From positions 50,451-114,450 of the forward strand of contig RPFO01002162.1 of the NCBI GenBank assembly GCA_009746045.1: a stretch of DNA of 64,000 nt, read 5' to 3'. Source of the stretch: Mesostigma viride. Taxonomy: Eukaryota; Streptophyta; Mesostigmatophyceae; Mesostigmatales; Mesostigmataceae. Under the pieces are notes generated by a model. The model was not told where the DNA came from, did no database searches, and saw only the letters and a program-made list of their open reading frames with translations. The translations under genes were made by a program, and so were the position numbers. Positions 21,041 to 30,689 of this stretch are shown piece after piece. How positions within the stretch are numbered: the stretch's first letter is position 1; the number at the start of each line of letters is the position of its first letter.

Positions 21041-21749
21041 TATGTAGTTCTAGAGGTTTTCCACAGGTGCCCGCGAAGAGCCCTTGTGTTTAAGCCGCAA
21101 GGTGCATTCTTAATAGCGCAGGGCCTGCGCGGGACCGGCCCAATATTTAGTGAGATAGAAAGCCGAGTTCGACCCGCCAGCCTGGGAAACTGGCTGTGGT
21201 GAACGGCGGCAACGTCTAGCTGAAAGGGCGGTCATAGGATAGGGCTTAGAAGCATCTCCTGTCGACTGGGCACCGACGGGGAGCTCGGCTCTGCACCACA
21301 CAAGGAATCGGCGCCACAAGCCAGGGAGGAAAGTCGGCTGCGCAACGCCAAGGTACGTTTTGTCATGCAGTATGTGGTAGTCGCTTGCAGCCAACCGCCT
21401 TGCTCCGTCTCTCTTACCTGCACGCGTAGGAGGTGAGGTGATGTGCGCCCCTCCTTGTTGTTTTGTTTGTGAATTGTCGTTTCCTGTGACGTATTGTGAC
21501 TAGCGTCCTGGCTGCGAAAGCTGTGGGCGCTGGTAGGGTGGTTTCCGTGGCTTCGTCCTTGCGAAAAGGCGGGCAGTTATCACGGAGGCTACCCTCTTGT
21601 ATGGAATTAGGAGCGCGAAGCTCCTGATTTCTGTGATAGTGATTAGATTAGAGCCAGTTGGCATCCCCCCCCTGTGACAGGTCACACACTAGAGGTAAAA
21701 AGGTTCCTTTCTCTTTTCTATCTCTGTCTGCTGGCAATAGACGACGTGT
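21041..21749 (+). other. E4 5' leader
   Basis: Untranslated leader between the primer-binding site and the first ORF. No domain-bearing frame is seen. Confidence 0.5.
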
Positions 21750-21752
21750 GTG

Positions 21753-22175
21753 ATGGCTAATATTAATAATAGAAATAATATTAGATATAATGAGGCACTT
21801 GGGGGTTGGGATAGTGATGTTTCTAGGCAACTTTACTATGCGGTGGCACATGATGGAGGCACAGGGAAAGTAGGTATTTTCTATAGCTGGGTAGACTGCA
21901 AGAACTATATAGTGGATAGGCATAGGGCTATCTTTAAGGGATTCAAGACAGCATGGGAAGCAGATAGGTTTATCCAGGAATACATGACACGTCCAGTAGG
22001 CTTGCACGTAGAGGCACCACCTCAGGAGATTAGGACTCGCCCAATGCCTAGGGGCCGTAGCTGTGCACCCAATAGTGCAACAGTAGAGAGCAGGACGGGG
22101 GACACACAGGCTGTCACAGTCACGTTCAGCCAACTCACTGTCAGCACCCCACCTAGGCAGCCACCTAGTTTCTAG
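21753..22175 (+). CDS. E4 ORF0: RNase H1-N / viroplasmin-like protein
   Basis: About 140 aa from the second ATG (MANINN). Residues about 27-78 match the RNase H1 N-terminal / Cauli_VI fold: YYAVAHDGG, GIFYSWVDCKNYIV, then AIFKGFKTAWEADRFIQEY. In other proteins this small domain binds RNA/DNA hybrids or dsRNA; here it stands alone, followed by a Pro-rich tail ending in VTFSQLTV. It precedes gag and is intact. E5 has an equivalent ORF in the same place. A role in RNA or hybrid binding during replication is inferred. Confidence 0.75.
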   Translation: MANINNRNNIRYNEALGGWDSDVSRQLYYAVAHDGGTGKVGIFYSWVDCKNYIVDRHRAIFKGFKTAWEADRFIQEYMTRPVGLHVEAPPQEIRTRPMPRGRSCAPNSATVESRTGDTQAVTVTFSQLTVSTPPRQPPSF

Positions 22176-22336
22176 AGGAGTAGAGTACTAATTATAGCTT
22201 ACTATATAATAGCTACATTAGCAGAATAACGTAGGGCAGTCGCTTGGTTGATTGCTTGTGGGCATGTGCATGGCATTTTCCTCCTTCTTCCTCTCTCCTT
22301 CCTTCCTTCTCTTGTGGATGTGGTACTGGTAAACAT

Positions 22337-23340
22337 GCCGCGGGGTAAAAAGAAGGTACGCGGCACGACTAGGAGTCATTCCGAGGAGGGAGGTGCAGAC
22401 TTGGATAGGCAGGGCAGCCCAGAGTACCAAGTACAGGAGGTATCACAACAGGGCTCGTCCTACCAGCAAGGCAGCCTGTAGGTCACCCAGGTGAGCTGGC
22501 TAGTACCTCCCGCGAGCCGCGAAGGCCACGAGGAGCGGATAGGATGGATAATAGGGAGGAATACCAGCCGCAGCGAATGCAGGCTGAGTATAACCAGCTG
22601 ATGGAACGGGCAGGTGATGAGGCCCGGCCCAGATCGAATCCCACGAGTGCAGCCCAGCACCTGGCAGTGCAGCCGCAGCAACACCCGCCAGTGCAGCCGC
22701 AGCAGCACCCCGTGCAGTCCCCACAGCAGCATTCGGAACAGCAACAGCCGTTGCCGCAGCAGTGGCAGCAGCAGCCAGTACAGCAGCAGCAGCCACCGCC
22801 GCCGCAGCAGCAACAGTGGCAGCAGCCGCAGCAGCTTGCGCCGTTGCAGCAGCAGCAGCAGCCGCTAAGCTAGCCGACCGGGTCGCAGATGTTTGGTCCG
22901 CTTAGTCAGAACGCGACCTATTATCACGCGCAACGTGCCCAACGCTTACAACATCCCTGGGCGAGCGGTCGACGGGTTTCTTTTGGCAGTGACCTGCAGT
23001 CCAATGCGACATCGCTGTGGACCCAGGACGAGGCTAGGGTCCCACGGCCGCTGGTATACGATGAGGGTGGGCCCGCGTCGTCCCATCCGGCGCGCAATGT
23101 CCCAGCAGCCGGACCTGCGCGGCCGAGCGTGTCGCATGGCAATAACCTCAACTTGAGTCGCATGGCACCCAGTGATCCTGGCTACGCGCATCCCTCGTCT
23201 GTCTGGCTACAACGCAGCGCGACTAGGTCAGCGCCTGCATTGGCAGATGACTCGTTGTCGATCTTTAATGTTCCGCCATATCGCGCAGTGGGCGGACCTC
23301 GGGCCGACGCGTTTAAGGCGCCGCCCATGCCTGACTTTAA
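22337..23340 (+). pseudogene. E4 gag, N-terminal low-complexity part (broken)
   Basis: Three short frames in series (22337-22481, 22544-22873, 22889-23340) hold a basic start (MPRGKKKVR), a Gln/Pro-rich tract and a Ser/Pro/Arg-rich tract. They correspond to the long low-complexity N-terminus of the E5 gag and are separated by stops or frameshifts. The last frame reaches PMPDF, where E10 is inserted at TTAA. Confidence 0.6.
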
Positions 23341-25058
23341 CTCGTCGTCTGTCCCAACTCAGTCCTCACAGGAGGACTGAGTTGACAATTTTCAACCGCG
23401 TGTAGCGACTAGGTGGGGGGTCCATCCCAAATGTTTTGATGTGGATCTGGGGTGTACTAGATATCATTTTGTTGGCAAAAATACTGCATATGTGAAAACT
23501 TGACCCGAACACCTGAAAATTACACGGACGTTGGGCGCCCCTCGCGAATTTGCATTTTTCGGGATAAGAACGAGTGGGAAAAATTCAATCAAATCCTGGT
23601 GCATGAAGAAAAAATATAGGCATGTAAACAACATAGTTCTTGAAGCGTGGCAAAAAACTGGGCTCCATTTGGCCACTGCAACTGCCTGAAACAATTAAAA
23701 AACTCTCAGTCCTCAGGAGAGGAATGGGGCTTTTGCTAACTTTGCTAGCATGTAAGTGCGGTCATACTACATCACCGTGGCCACCAACCATCCCAATCAA
23801 CTCATTTCCCTTCAAGCATTACAGGACAACACACTTGCATCATCATACTTCAGGTATATCATACCTTATCATGTAGTGAGAGCCTATGCATGCATGTAGG
23901 GAATGGGCTTGGATACCTACCAACAAAGGGTTATGTTATAAGTGTCAACCACCAATATAATGGGTAGGTTAAGCATATTTCCATTGTTTCAAACAACAAT
24001 AGATATGGCTATAACTGTTTTGCCTTGCCATGATGTGGCCAACATAGTTGCTGGCACATGATGGCAGTGGTTTGTCACCAAGACTTTTCACTCACCCGTA
24101 AAAGCTTGAATGCACCCTTGACGCAGCCCGTAGCCACACAATCATGCAGTATGAACGTAGCAAAAGAATAACTAACATCTATGAAGGTGTTTAAACCTGC
24201 ACAGCTCCTAAAACCCTGCACAAGTACACTGGGTTAAGGCAAATGCCTGCTAACATCATCTGAAAAGGGGGTTTTAGAGAGGGGCAGGCAACGGTCAAGA
24301 AAGAGCATCAAGACTTGAACCTGACAACGCCTCGCAAGCTTAAACTCATGTACGAACATCAAGGAACGAAGAGGCAACGATTATCCGGCTTTACCTGGCA
24401 CGGCTGGCGTTACCTTGGCCCAGGCGGTGCCCGCAAAAGTGGCACTTTGCGGCACATAGACCATGACGTGACAGAATGGTCGAGATCATCAAATCTATAC
24501 TGTCACTCAATATATTCTAATGCAACTCATGTTAACATGTAGAAAGAAACCTATCAGCCATTGAAATTGCGCCGGAAAGCAAGCGCAGTAATCAATTCCG
24601 TCGACCTGCCTTATCGCAGTTTTTTCCAGCAAGAACAGTGCCGACACCGGGTAAATCGCATCCCCGCGAGCTAAAAATTGATTTATATCATCTTTAGGGC
24701 ATGTTAAATCTATTTACTGAGTTTGGACGGCTAACTCGTCCGCAAACGTAAACTGCATGCATGGGCGCGAGCCGCCATGGCTAGGTCGTGCATTTCCGGA
24801 ACTCGCGTTTCACGTGGAAAAGTACCCTTACCACCTGTACTTTGACCGTACAGTTAGCCGCGCATACCAAATCCAAAAAAATCCCAAAAATATGTCCAAG
24901 AAAGATCTTTTCACGTAGTATTTGAATAAATTTTGAGAGAATTTTTTTGTCAAACATTCTGACCGGGGCGAATTTTCTACGAAACCCAAAAACTCGGTCC
25001 TCTAGAGAGGACTGAGTTCAACTCAGTCCTCCGTAGAGGACCAGGGACAGACGACGAG
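23341..25058. mobile_element. E10: piggyBac-like non-autonomous element (TTAA TSD)
   Basis: 1,718 bp, with 15-bp perfect terminal inverted repeats (CTCGTCGTCTGTCCC at the left, its complement at 25044-25058) and the duplicated target TTAA (23337-23340 and 25059-25062). Next to each end is a hairpin built from AACTCAGTCCTC and its complement. TTAA duplication is the hallmark of piggyBac transposases. No transposase ORF is present. Removing it with one TTAA rejoins the E4 gag frame (DF-KPVPKL), which supports these boundaries. Confidence 0.75.
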
Positions 25059-25092
25059 TTAAACCAGTGCCCAAGCTGCGCGCGACTATGAA

Positions 25093-25810
25093 TGTCAAAT
25101 ATTTCACTACTCAGCTTAATCCAACCCAGCCAAGAATCATGAAATCCTGGCTCAATTGGAGGAAAGCTACGATCTGAAGACCATTACTTGAATCGACAAA
25201 ATATGGCGAATTTAATGATGTTAATCCGCTTTAATATTTGTCAATATATACTCGGCGGCGGCCATGTAAGGGCCAGCTGCCATAGCATACTTGTCAAGGC
25301 TTAATTGTGTAAAGGAGCAACCAAAAGACTTAAGGCTACGTTGCCCTTGCGAGGCAAGTCACAACACACACATTGTTGACCGTCCGATAGGAGCGGCGCA
25401 ACACAGTTCGCTGGATGCAGGCATGCATGCGCATAGGAAAAGTCATACATGCCAAAGTCTAGGTGGGAGTGGCGTCGCGTCAAGTACTCTACCATTTAAG
25501 TCTGATTTCTTTCCTTGGGCGGCGCCTACAAAGGCTCAACTTTAACACTAGCCGTTGGTACACTACAGACGGCGCGGCGCGGCGCCAGGACAAAGCGCCA
25601 CAAAGATATGGGCAGGACTTATGCCGAATGTCATGCTCATGCGTAGCTCACACCAGAGCTATACGGGAAAAATTATTCCGTCAACCGTAACGCAACATAG
25701 CATGGCCCAAATCTATCTCGGCCGATCATAACTGTTACGGCCAAAAAATAAATAAGACTTGGCCAATAAATTAGATAGGCCTACGAACACCGAAAATAAG
25801 CGATTGGGCA
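25093..25810 (-). repeat. E3 3' LTR
   Basis: 718 bp, minus-strand 3' LTR. Matches 35730-36442 at roughly 98 percent by eye. Confidence 0.92.
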
Positions 25811-26042
25811 CAATTCTTGACACATCCCCGTGACCAAGAGCTATATAGCTGGAGGGCAAAAACAGCAAAACACCCCCCCGTGGCCGAGAGCGGGGCTCGG
25901 CAGGTCTATAACAAACTATCTGGGGAGGGTACAGGACACCCCCGGGCCCATAATAAAGTCAGTCCCGCCTGTAATATCCATGCTCCGGAACTGAATAACA
26001 TGGGGAATGGCAGCTCTGGTAAAACAGAAAAGGTAGCACGAG

Positions 26043-26520
26043 TTACAACTGAGTGGTCAAGTCACCCCCGTCGATGGCCGACGTGTTAAAACAGAAACCA
26101 GGAGGGAGTGTGGCAGCCTCCTGGGTGAGGTTAGCCTTGGTGGTGCTGTCACGTGGCCGCATCTCGGGGTGCTTCCGGTAGCATGTCTCGTGAGTATGGC
26201 CAGGCCGCCGGCAGAAGTTACACCGCTTCTTACCACCGCTAGCGCTAGTGGCATACGCGCCGGCAGGTAGGGCAGTGGGGTCGGCGGGTCGGGAAGATTG
26301 GGGCTTGGCCCCAGCGGCTGGGGGCGGGTCCTGGGCCGACAGGAGGTCGTCAATCTCGAAAACAAGATCTTTAATCTGGGCAAGTGTCGTCCCTGGGAGC
26401 CGGGGGGCAGCCATGGCTTGACGGAACGCAGCAGACAGGCCTGCAAGCATGCAGTCCCTCCAGCCGTCCCAGCCCATGGCGCCCCCAGCATCCTCAAGTT
26501 CCTGCTTCAGGAGAAGACCC
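26043..26520 (-). pseudogene. E3 gag, C-terminal part (split by E2)
   Basis: C-terminal half of the E3 gag on the minus strand. It holds the zinc knuckle CNFCRRPGHTHETC (CX2CX4HX4C) and the ending LPPGFCF, also found as LPPGFVF in the E8 gag. The upstream half is at 35130-34692. The two halves plus one copy of the GACCC duplication give 912 bases, exactly 304 codons, in frame. The break is thus only the E2 insertion. Confidence 0.88.
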
Positions 26521-27164
26521 AGTTAGCATATTGGTGATGCAATATGCTAAGCATGTCATACTTGAAGTGGCCTTTCCAACGCCGTGCTAAACGCCTCATT
26601 TGGACAAGGAACTTGAGAGTTATCAAGTCCCGAAGTAATGCCGCCGGACGCTACAGCAGTACCAGGACTAAGGACACGTGAGGGACAGGGCACGTGGCAG
26701 TGTTGGGTGAACCATCACACGTTACGTGTCACAGGACCGACTGTCACTAGGAGGTACTGTGGTCAATATTGGTTGATGGTACCAAGAATGTCACAGGACT
26801 TCAGGACTGGCAGTCCTGCAGGCCTGGGATGGACGGGTACTTGTCATGACGGATAAATCCAGAGCGTTACTGTCATTCATGGAAGGACAGACGTCCTGGA
26901 TTGATGCAACCAAGGAAATTGACAGTGGCGGACCTGCCAAGGCGTGCAAGGCCTGGCAGCAATGGTGAGACCTAGAAAGGCTCGGACACAGCAGTGGCCA
27001 AGCGTCTTTTCCCAACACCGTCCGTGGGTACTGCCGCCTCAGGCTAGTGACCACAGGGTAGTGAGGCAACTGTGGTAAAGGTTAAAAGCCGCTGGTTGAA
27101 ACCATGGCTCCATTCATCACATCTTGGGAAGACCAGAAACTCACTGATCCGCGTTCATCTAAAT
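26521..27164 (+). repeat. E2 5' LTR
   Basis: 644 bp, starts AGTTAGCATATT and ends CATCTAAAT; the ends are not TG...CA but resemble those of E1 (AGTTAG...CTAACT). The short ORFs inside are identical in both LTRs and are not genes. Confidence 0.92.
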
Positions 27165-27188
27165 CGTATTACAGTCTGGTCGACGGAT

Positions 27189-28154
27189 ATGTCGAATTCG
27201 GACTCTGAAGCTAGGACAAACACCTTTGCGCGTGCAGCAACGGTAGCGGCGTCCAGTCCAGTACCCGCAGGAGGGCACGAGGACTCGGAGGAAGTGCGCC
27301 GAAATATTCGTGCGGTGTCGGCGCCGGGCGAGTACGTCCGAGGAGCAGCCGAGCAGCTGCTGAGATTTCGCGAGGACCTCGCGGAAATCATCAGAAGGCT
27401 GCCAGCGTCTTGGCGGGCTGGCCACACAAACGCATTCGCGTTTGAGCAGGTGGTCACTCTGCTTTTGCAGATAATTGCCATAAGCCTCGGGGGTGCCCGA
27501 GAGATAAACGACCTTGTCGCCAATCTCCGCCTTGGGGACGACTACACCGGCGTGCCAAACGTGGTGCAGGTCGCCCGGGACAGGCGGGAGGCCATCGTTC
27601 GTGGCAGTACGCAGGCGTTGGTGGCAGAGTGCCAGAATCTGGCGCACTCTGTCTTAGAGTTGACCAGAGGCGCTGCTGATCGTGTCTTCATTACTCTTAA
27701 TCCCTTCTCCATCTACACTAGTCGGGATACTCCACATTCTCGCCGAGAGTTAAACCAGCTAAGTTTGACTGTCGACGTGGTTGGCGGTCGAGAGGTCTCA
27801 GCCGACGACGCCTTCTACGACTTCGTAGATCAGCCAGCAGGGGCGGTAGTACAGCCGGCCCAGAGGCGTCACGAGGGCGACGGCTCTCAGGAGGGCCGTG
27901 AGCAGGCGCAGCGGGACGAGCTTAATCGCTACCACATTGACGACAACGTTGGTTTAGGTGAGGCCCATTTGTTGAGGTGGGGGCGTTCTCGCTGGATACG
28001 TGATTACGCGTATGGTTTGAGGCTTCCGGTGGTTATTAGGCCTGTGCCTACTCACGACGACCAGGGGCAGCCATTGAATCCGGTGGAGGGACCGTTCCAC
28101 GAGCCAGCACCTGCACCGGTTGCAGGAGAAGCTTCGTCTGAAAACGAGGCTTGA
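27189..28154 (+). CDS. E2 5' ORF-a, unrecognised
   Basis: 321 aa from the first ATG after the LTR (MSNSDSEAR). Acidic and helical in places (QLLRFREDLAEIIRRL). No known domain is recognised. It occupies the same position as the 548-aa ORF of E1, but I see no clear sequence similarity. It may be a structural or accessory protein; function unknown. Confidence 0.6.
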   Translation: MSNSDSEARTNTFARAATVAASSPVPAGGHEDSEEVRRNIRAVSAPGEYVRGAAEQLLRFREDLAEIIRRLPASWRAGHTNAFAFEQVVTLLLQIIAISLGGAREINDLVANLRLGDDYTGVPNVVQVARDRREAIVRGSTQALVAECQNLAHSVLELTRGAADRVFITLNPFSIYTSRDTPHSRRELNQLSLTVDVVGGREVSADDAFYDFVDQPAGAVVQPAQRRHEGDGSQEGREQAQRDELNRYHIDDNVGLGEAHLLRWGRSRWIRDYAYGLRLPVVIRPVPTHDDQGQPLNPVEGPFHEPAPAPVAGEASSENEA

Positions 28155-28222
28155 GGGGGTGGAGGATAGGTGGAGAGTTTGCTGTTTTCTTGTTGCAAAG
28201 TTGGTCGCAGCCATTGTATATA

Positions 28223-28690
28223 ATGCCTAGGAGGGCAAGCCGGGGTGCGGCGACATTCGAGGAGCAACGGGAGCGAACGGCAGAGGAGGACATCGCCAGA
28301 GAGGAAGGGGAGGCGATGGAGGAGAGGGGCGTGGAGGCGCCAGCTGGGCAACCTATCCCAGAGATGGACCCCAGAGCCGGGAGAACACACAAGCGGTGGC
28401 GTGATGGGCAAGCTGAGGCGGAGAAAGTCAAGCGTGCCAGGCGACCTACGGAGGCAGTGGTGCTCACAACGCCTGGTGAGGAGGACGCCATCGTCACCCC
28501 AGGTGTGCGTGCTGCAAAGCAAGCTGCTGTTCACGATAGGGTGTCTGGTATGTTGCCCGAGCGTTTGGAGGCTAGGATTGACCCTCCCCAGGCACCACCA
28601 GTGCGTGTGGGGAGTGTGTTGCCTGGCACCCGTCCATTTTCTGATGCTGTGACAGTCATGAATGGGCAGAAAGCGCTCAACCCTCCCTGA
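28223..28690 (+). CDS. E2 5' ORF-b, charged protein, unrecognised
   Basis: 155 aa starting MPRRASRG. The first half is Glu/Arg-rich. No domain is recognised. It ends 19 bases before the gag ATG and starts 68 bases after ORF-a ends, so it would need reinitiation or another mRNA. Confidence 0.5.
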   Translation: MPRRASRGAATFEEQRERTAEEDIAREEGEAMEERGVEAPAGQPIPEMDPRAGRTHKRWRDGQAEAEKVKRARRPTEAVVLTTPGEEDAIVTPGVRAAKQAAVHDRVSGMLPERLEARIDPPQAPPVRVGSVLPGTRPFSDAVTVMNGQKALNPP

Positions 28691-28709
28691 AGCAAGATAA
28701 CCTGGATAA

Positions 28710-29546
28710 ATGGCTGATGACATGAAGCTAGTCGTGGGCTCCGTCGCAGCAGGTGTGGATATTGTCAGGGTGTTTCACTCTTCCACCGCAAACAAGGGGT
28801 CGTCTGAAAGGGTCAATGACATGGCTAGGCATGCTCTGAAAGAGGGGCACACTTGGCTACAGTTCCTAGATGACATCAAGGAGGAGTTTTCTGACAGGGT
28901 TCACAATCTCACCATGGAAAAGAAGAGAGAATTTGATGAGTTTGAGATCAAGGGTGAGGTGGCTGCTGAGCTGGCCAGGTTTGAGTTGATCGTGGAGGCA
29001 GGCAAGAAGCAGGGCTTCAGTGTGACAGTCAGGGCAGCAGCAGACCACTTCTTTGATAAGATGGGCTTGTCAGAGGAAGGTAGGGCTACTGCTAGGCAGC
29101 TCTGTGATCTCACTGATGGCACCTGGGGGGCTCTGAAGCGTGTGATACTAAACTTCAGGACCCGGGTCCCTACCTGCAAGGGTATCAGTTCTCAGGGAGG
29201 GTCAGCGTCTCAGGCTAGCCAGGGCAAGAACCGTACCCCATCTGGGACACGGTATGGTAGCAGGAGAAGGAAGCAGGCCCAGAAGGAGCAGAACCAGGGT
29301 GGTGGAGGAGGTCAGCAGGGGAACCAGAATCAGGGGAACCAGTCTGGCAACCGTAACAGCCATCAGCAGGGTAAGGGTGGTGGCCAGGGGCAGAATAACA
29401 ATCAAGCCTCAGGCAACCAGAACAAGCAGGACAGCAAGGCCCCAGGGGGAGGGTCTGGCAAGAGCAAGTGTTTTGCTTGTGGCAAGGAAGGTCACTGGAA
29501 GAGGGATTGCCCAAACAAGAAGAAGGGGCAGTCTGATCAGAAGTGA
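28710..29546 (+). CDS. E2 gag
   Basis: 278 aa. Helical N-terminal capsid-like part, a Gln/Asn/Gly-rich linker (about 180-245) and a single zinc knuckle CFACGKEGHWKRDC at about 254-267. This is the usual gag plan: particle assembly and RNA binding. It ends three bases before the integrase-bearing ORF. Confidence 0.82.
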   Translation: MADDMKLVVGSVAAGVDIVRVFHSSTANKGSSERVNDMARHALKEGHTWLQFLDDIKEEFSDRVHNLTMEKKREFDEFEIKGEVAAELARFELIVEAGKKQGFSVTVRAAADHFFDKMGLSEEGRATARQLCDLTDGTWGALKRVILNFRTRVPTCKGISSQGGSASQASQGKNRTPSGTRYGSRRRKQAQKEQNQGGGGGQQGNQNQGNQSGNRNSHQQGKGGGQGQNNNQASGNQNKQDSKAPGGGSGKSKCFACGKEGHWKRDCPNKKKGQSDQK

Positions 29547-29549
29547 CTA

Positions 29550-30689
29550 GTGAAGCAGTCCCGTGTACATAGTGAGACACCCTGTGGGGACACAGCTTCA
29601 CATGTAAATAAATCTGGGCAGGGTGCCACCTCTGATCAGCACCAGGGGTGTACTGATGTTCTCATTCCACAAGATTGCATGCATGCTGCAGCACAACAAT
29701 CCCCTCAACTGTCAACAGGTGGAGGGTCCCCAGACAGGGTTGGCTCTGGGAGCCTAGATGCTCTGCTGGGAGGGTCTGCTGGGTCCTCTGGATCCAAGAT
29801 GCAGAAGGTGGATGTTGCGTCCTCACACGCAGGGCCCGTCCAGGCGTCTTCCCAGGTGCGTAATCTGGCTAGGCAACTGAGCTACACGGATGCTGGACGC
29901 AGGCTGCACAATATCTTTGGTCACACAGCCATGGCTGAGATGTTTGGTTGGAAGATTGGAGATGAGCCACTGAGGGAAGCATGCAGGGCTGCAGCTGAGC
30001 AATGTACTTGTAAGGAGAATGCTGCCAAGAAGCCAAGGTCCCATGCTAGGGAGCCTGCCAGGGAGAAGGGGGACATCCAGGTAGACGTCCAGCATATCAG
30101 GGGCTTATACATTTTGGTGGCAGTGGACAGATTTAGCAGGTACAGGCTGCTCCAGATTCTGCCAGATATGAAGGGGAATACCCTGCTGCTGGGCTTGCAG
30201 ACTCTCTTACCAGGCTTTGGGGTGTACAAGACAGTACAGGCTGATATTCAGTTTGAGTGCCTACTGTCACAGCAGGAGCAACTGCCATGCAAGCTGCTGG
30301 TCACGCCCAGGGAGAGCCATGGACAGCAAGGTGCTGTGGAGAGATCCATCAGGGAGGTCAAGACCGTAGTGCTGGCAGAACCTAAGGTGCCACTGGTAGC
30401 ATCTGCTTTGGAGAGGGCAGTGTGGACCAGGCAGGTGGAAGAACAGTTGAACCTCAGAATAAACTACTATTATGACGGGGTGGCTGTCAATCCTGTAGCA
30501 CTGCAGTTTGGGATGCTAGCCCAGGAAGTGGTCCAGGCTTGCTTGAGGAAAGCAGACAGGGTGTTTGCTCAGTTGAGACGCAAGGATAGGGGCTGGAATG
30601 TGCTGAGGCCTCAGGTGGGGCTGAAGGTCAGAATGTGGAAGGAGCCATCAATGCAGGGCAAAGGGGCAAGTGGCAGAACGGGGTGGTGA
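29550..30689 (+). CDS. E2 integrase
   Basis: 379 aa. Residues about 110-150 hold a degenerate HHCC domain (LHNIFGH, then Cys residues around CTCKENA). The catalytic core has Asp in QVDVQHI, Asp in VQADIQF and Glu in GAVERSIREVK, with 31 residues between the last two. No protease motif precedes integrase in this frame or in gag. The end overlaps the next ORF by 55 bases in the -1 frame, and the integrase C-terminal domain (GKWQNGVVTC) continues there. Confidence 0.82.
   Translation: MKQSRVHSETPCGDTASHVNKSGQGATSDQHQGCTDVLIPQDCMHAAAQQSPQLSTGGGSPDRVGSGSLDALLGGSAGSSGSKMQKVDVASSHAGPVQASSQVRNLARQLSYTDAGRRLHNIFGHTAMAEMFGWKIGDEPLREACRAAAEQCTCKENAAKKPRSHAREPAREKGDIQVDVQHIRGLYILVAVDRFSRYRLLQILPDMKGNTLLLGLQTLLPGFGVYKTVQADIQFECLLSQQEQLPCKLLVTPRESHGQQGAVERSIREVKTVVLAEPKVPLVASALERAVWTRQVEEQLNLRINYYYDGVAVNPVALQFGMLAQEVVQACLRKADRVFAQLRRKDRGWNVLRPQVGLKVRMWKEPSMQGKGASGRTGW

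Noticed and set aside
22460-22813. Minus-strand Leu/Ala-rich frames
   Set aside because: Antisense shadow of the Gln-rich gag tract of E4.
26638-26856. 72-aa frame present in two identical copies (also 34166-34384)
   Set aside because: Duplicated because it lies in the two E2 LTRs; no domain.
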